A DNA stretch of 64,000 bases from Caldimonas brevitalea (lineage in GTDB: Bacteria; Pseudomonadota; Gammaproteobacteria; Burkholderiales; Burkholderiaceae_C): assembly GCF_001017435.1 (NCBI RefSeq), contig NZ_CP011371.1, positions 372,001-436,000 of the forward strand. Direction: 5' to 3'. A program made the translations under genes and the position numbers. Below the pieces are notes generated by a model. The model saw only the letters and a program-made list of their open reading frames with translations. It was not told the DNA's origin and did no database searches. This document shows positions 61,445 to 64,000 of the stretch, piece after piece; the first letter of the stretch is position 1; each line of letters opens with the position of its first letter.

Positions 61445-61849
61445 ATGCCAGCGCCCGCCGTTCAAGATGGAATGCCGGAACGCATACAAGACATCGCCGA
61501 CGACGCAGCCCTATCAGCACGAAGCGAACGAGCCACCGGTACTGTCGTCACGCATGCGCCGAACACTGGGAAGTACGCTTACCGCTCAAAGGCAACGGTG
61601 GCCTTCACCGTCGGCGGGAAGCAATACATCAACGTTGTAGAGGGAGCCGGTGCGCTTCCCGATCGACTACCGCTCGGTACGGCAGTTGACGTTCTATACC
61701 TTCCGAACGACCCCAGTGTGTCCCGCGCAGCCACCAGCGACGCCGAGACCAGTCGGATAACGGCACCCGAGCTTGCCGGGCTGTGGCTGCTGTCTGTGCT
61801 CTTGGTACTCGCGACATTCTTCGTTTACCGGCCCAGGGCAGTGCGTTGA
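61445..61849 (+). CDS. DUF3592-like membrane protein, probably truncated at the N-terminus
   Basis: 134 aa from ATG 61445, only 5 nt from the IS66 end. The soluble part (SERATGTVVTHAPNTGKYAYRSKATVAFTVGGKQYINVV, then LPLGTAVDVLYLPNDPSVSRA) fits DUF3592; one C-terminal membrane helix (about 108-126) follows. Relatives usually have an N-terminal helix too, which is absent, so the IS66 insertion may have removed it. Confidence 0.65.
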   Translation: MPAPAVQDGMPERIQDIADDAALSARSERATGTVVTHAPNTGKYAYRSKATVAFTVGGKQYINVVEGAGALPDRLPLGTAVDVLYLPNDPSVSRAATSDAETSRITAPELAGLWLLSVLLVLATFFVYRPRAVR

Positions 61850-62014
61850 GCCGCTGCTGGGGATGCCGCGACAGCAGCGCATCGGCATCTCCTTGTGTCG
61901 TTCCTGTACTGACATCGTGGGGTCGAGAAGCTGCGGATCACCAGCGGCAGCAAGTTACTGACTCTTCCCGCAAGCACCCTTAAATACGCGACCGGAATCC
62001 GGTACCCGGTTACC

Positions 62015-62071
62015 GCGAAGGGAAGTGCCTGGCGTGCCGTTCATGTCGATCAGCGAGTTCGATAAAGCGCC
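62015..62071 (-). repeat. Inverted attC-like repeat copy P
   Basis: On the minus strand: CGAACTCGCTGATCGACATGAACGGCACGCCAGGCACTTCCCTTCGCGG, a clear match to the family's 5' core. It is downstream of the minus-strand ORF at 62071, so gene and repeat keep the same relative order as in the main array but are inverted. Confidence 0.75.
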
Positions 62072-62622
62072 TAACCTCCGTCATCACCCGCCGCGGAAGG
62101 CCCTCGCGTGAGTGAATCTTGTAGGGCTTTGAGTGCGCGCAAATCCTTGGTCTGACGGTAGGCCAGAAAGAACATCGAGACGACCGCGACCGCACAAACC
62201 ATTGCCGCGACAAACGTTGCCCAAGGCCCGGCAGCGTCAGCGGCAGCGAATCTTTTGCTGTTCAAGATGAAGCCAAACAGGACCACGGCAACCATCACCC
62301 CGACAAGCGCGGAGCGCCGCGTCTCGCGATCGTCTGGCCCAACAATCCGCTGACTACCGTGTTCGACCCAGCCGACCAGCGTGCGCCAGTTACCGGGGGT
62401 GCGTAAAAGTGCTGTGACCGTCGCTCCCGCCTCCAGTTCTGGCCACCCATCCACCTCGACGTTAAAGTAGCGCTTCCCGGCAGATTCAAAGCCAAACAAC
62501 GTGTACTTGGGACCGCTTCGGCCGCGGGTTAGCCTCTGCACGTCGAAGACTCTGTCGAAGGTGACGACGACGGACTGCACGGTTCTCTCGCTGAAGGGGT
62601 TAGGGTTCAGTCGATGGGCCAT
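62071..62622 (-). CDS. Two-helix membrane protein of a cassette-type unit
   Basis: 183 aa from ATG 62622 (the frame is open to 62670). The N-terminal soluble part (VVVTFDRVFDVQRLTRGRSGPKYTLFGFESAGKRYFNVEVDGWPELEAGATV) resembles a small beta-barrel; two membrane helices follow (about 117-134 and 150-170). The C-terminal tail is charged. Unrecognised. Its stop codon directly meets repeat copy P. The gap 62671-62817 is empty. Confidence 0.65.
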   Translation of the reverse strand: MAHRLNPNPFSERTVQSVVVTFDRVFDVQRLTRGRSGPKYTLFGFESAGKRYFNVEVDGWPELEAGATVTALLRTPGNWRTLVGWVEHGSQRIVGPDDRETRRSALVGVMVAVVLFGFILNSKRFAAADAAGPWATFVAAMVCAVAVVSMFFLAYRQTKDLRALKALQDSLTRGPSAAGDDGG

Positions 62623-62817
62623 CGCAGCGACCGGCCGCGAATAGGGGTTGGGGTTCCTCCACGGTGGCATTGTCAGGTAGCGCGCCCCGCAAGAACTGAA
62701 TTACAGAGTCATCGAGAGTTGCTCCCCACATTGGCACGGCCTCAAAGGCCGAGTTTCAGTACGCCCCCCCCAGCAAGGCGACCTGAGCCTGACCCTCACG
62801 TTCATCTAACAGAGCAA

Positions 62818-62977
62818 TTGCAGACGATCTTGGAGGAGCAGAGAGGGTGAGATTACCGGTGTGAGCAACGGCTCACCGCCTCGACCTCTCCGCAAGGACG
62901 ATACAGCGAGCGAAGCCCGGTGATCTCATTGCCTCGAGGGCAAGGGCGGCGGGGAATACCAGATCACATGCGAAAAG
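62818..62977. repeat. Right copy of the 160-bp flanking direct repeat (DR-R)
   Basis: Same length and direction as 19911-20070. The hairpin GTGAGC-AACG-GCTCAC (62861-62876) keeps the stem of the left copy. Around it an outer stem TGAGATTACCGG/CCGGTGATCTCA can form. The homology stops 3 nt before the IS66 end at 62981. An RYYYAAC box (ATCTAAC) lies just upstream at 62803. Confidence 0.8.
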
Positions 62978-62980
62978 ATT

Positions 62981-64000
62981 GTAAGCGTCGCCGGCTCACG
63001 CCTTGACGTCAGGCCGCTTGCAGTTCCTCGACGGCGCCGCGGTCCAGCAGGCTCGCGACGTTCCACGGCAGCAGCTCCGCCACACGGTCTACGCGGTGCT
63101 CGCCGATGTGTTCCAGCACATGCGCGAGGTACGCCTGCGGATCCAGCCCGTTCAGTTTGGCCGTTCCGATGAGACTATAAAGCGTTGCGGCGCGCTCACC
63201 GCCCGCGTCCGATCCGGCGAATAACCAGTTTTTCCTGCCTAGGGCCACGGCGCGGATTTCGCGCTCGGCCGCGTTGTTATCGATCTCCACCCGCCCGTCC
63301 TGCGCGTAGCGCACCAGCGCAGGCCAGCGACCCAGCGAGTAGCGAATCGCCCGGGCGAGTTCTGACTTCGATGAGGTGCCGGCCAGCACTCCGTCTAGCC
63401 ATCCCCGCAGCGCCTGCAGCTTCGGCACGGCATGCTCCTGCCGCACGCGCCACCTTTCCTCGGGCGGGCGGCCACGAATGTGCCGCTCGACCTCATACAG
63501 CTCGCCGATGCGCCGCAATGCCTCGTGGGCCTGCGGCGAATTCGTCGCCTGGTGTAGGTCGAAGAACTTGCGCCGCGCATGCGCCCAGCAGGCTGCCTCG
63601 ACCACGCGGCCTTGCTCGTACAGCGCCTCGAAGCCCGCATAGCCGTCGGCCTGCAGGACGCCGTTGAAGCGCTTCAGGTGTCCCTGTGGCCGCTCGCCCT
63701 TGCGGTCGGGCGAATACTGGAACCACACCGCCGGCGGCGCCTGGCTGCCCATCGGTCGCTCGTCCCGCACGTAGGCCCACAGCCGCCCGGTCTTCGTGCG
63801 TCCCTTGCCCGGCGCGAGCACGGCCACCGGGGTGTCGTCGGCGTGCAGCTTCTCGGCGCTGAGTACGTACTGCTGCAGCGCGTCCATCAACGGCTCCAGC
63901 AGGCGCGAGGAGCTGCCGACCCAGTCGGCCAACGTCGAGCGCTCCAGCTCCACGCCCTCGCGGGCGTAGATCTCGCTCTGCCGGTACAGGGGGAGGTGGT
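62981..64000 (-). mobile_element. IS66-family element 3, running off the window
   Basis: It starts with the IS66-type terminus GTAAGCG at 62981 and contains the 3' part of tnpC on the minus strand. The predicted 8-bp target on this side is AAAAGATT (62973-62980). It interrupts the sequence that continues DR-R. Confidence 0.85.
63009..64000 (-). CDS. tnpC: IS66-family transposase TnpC (partial)
   Basis: The reading frame is open to the window edge, so the N-terminus is missing. DDE domain parts: HADDTPVAVLAPG, ADGYAGFEALYE, CWAHARRKFFDLH. Then IDNNAAEREIRAVALGRKNWLFAGSDAGGERAATLYSLIGTAK and the IS66_C end. Clearly a different IS66 subgroup from elements 1 and 2 (ISBst12-like YRQSEIYAREG-type sequence at the edge). 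Confidence 0.92.
   Translation of the reverse strand, partial: HLPLYRQSEIYAREGVELERSTLADWVGSSSRLLEPLMDALQQYVLSAEKLHADDTPVAVLAPGKGRTKTGRLWAYVRDERPMGSQAPPAVWFQYSPDRKGERPQGHLKRFNGVLQADGYAGFEALYEQGRVVEAACWAHARRKFFDLHQATNSPQAHEALRRIGELYEVERHIRGRPPEERWRVRQEHAVPKLQALRGWLDGVLAGTSSKSELARAIRYSLGRWPALVRYAQDGRVEIDNNAAEREIRAVALGRKNWLFAGSDAGGERAATLYSLIGTAKLNGLDPQAYLAHVLEHIGEHRVDRVAELLPWNVASLLDRGAVEELQAA

Overview
The window looks like a chromosomal segment of a high-GC betaproteobacterium of the order Burkholderiales. The core block at 105-19677 carries rsmB, a DUF4390 gene, an ntrY/ntrX-like pair and tRNA-Phe in tight succession, plus birA next to a SPOR protein, topB, proA and queC. Codon use is strongly GC-rich, and an H-NS protein with a Lys/Ala-rich tail occurs further right. 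Species cannot be fixed from the sequence alone.

Layout: 1-19.7 kb is compact core housekeeping and ends at tRNA-Phe(GAA) with a clear terminator. From 20.1 to 27.8 kb there is an array of about a dozen small unrelated same-strand ORFs, separated by a 110-210 bp dyad-containing repeat (copies A-K). In several copies the upstream ORF stop codon sits inside a G(C/G)CTRRC heptamer and the repeat ends in a GTTRRRY-like box 10-30 nt before the next ATG. This is the organisation of integron gene cassettes with attC sites. No integrase is in the window, so it would be a CALIN-type array (attC cluster lacking an integron integrase). Outlying copies of the same repeat occur at 33.2, 33.5, 34.1 and 56.5 kb, and inverted at 62.0 kb.

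From 27.9 to 32.7 kb lies a nested insertion-sequence block: an IS66-family element cut by an IS3-family element with a TGAT target duplication, next to a second IS3-family element. From 33 to 47 kb is a mosaic of small accessory genes, two duplicated symE modules, two H-NS-type genes (one broken), a second-type glyA beside a broken class II aldolase gene, a three-gene envelope operon of unknown function, a broken CoA-transferase gene and a probable MITE. From 47.5 to 52.8 kb is a signalling operon: LuxR-type regulator, HisKA_3 kinase, DctP-type periplasmic binding protein, and a large membrane sensor whose phospho-acceptor histidine is missing. From 53 to 58.8 kb there are a DUF2817 peptidase-like gene, a lone receiver protein, a small Pth2-like gene and an F420-reductase-like dehydrogenase among decayed sequence. 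From 58.9 kb to the end there are further IS66 elements.

Two 160-bp direct repeats (19911-20070 and 62818-62977), each containing a GTGAGC-N4-GCTCAC hairpin, bracket the whole accessory region. The right one is interrupted exactly where an IS66 end (GTAAGCG at 62981) begins. This suggests that the tRNA-Phe-proximal region is an integron-like island that grew by cassette capture and was then broken up by IS elements.
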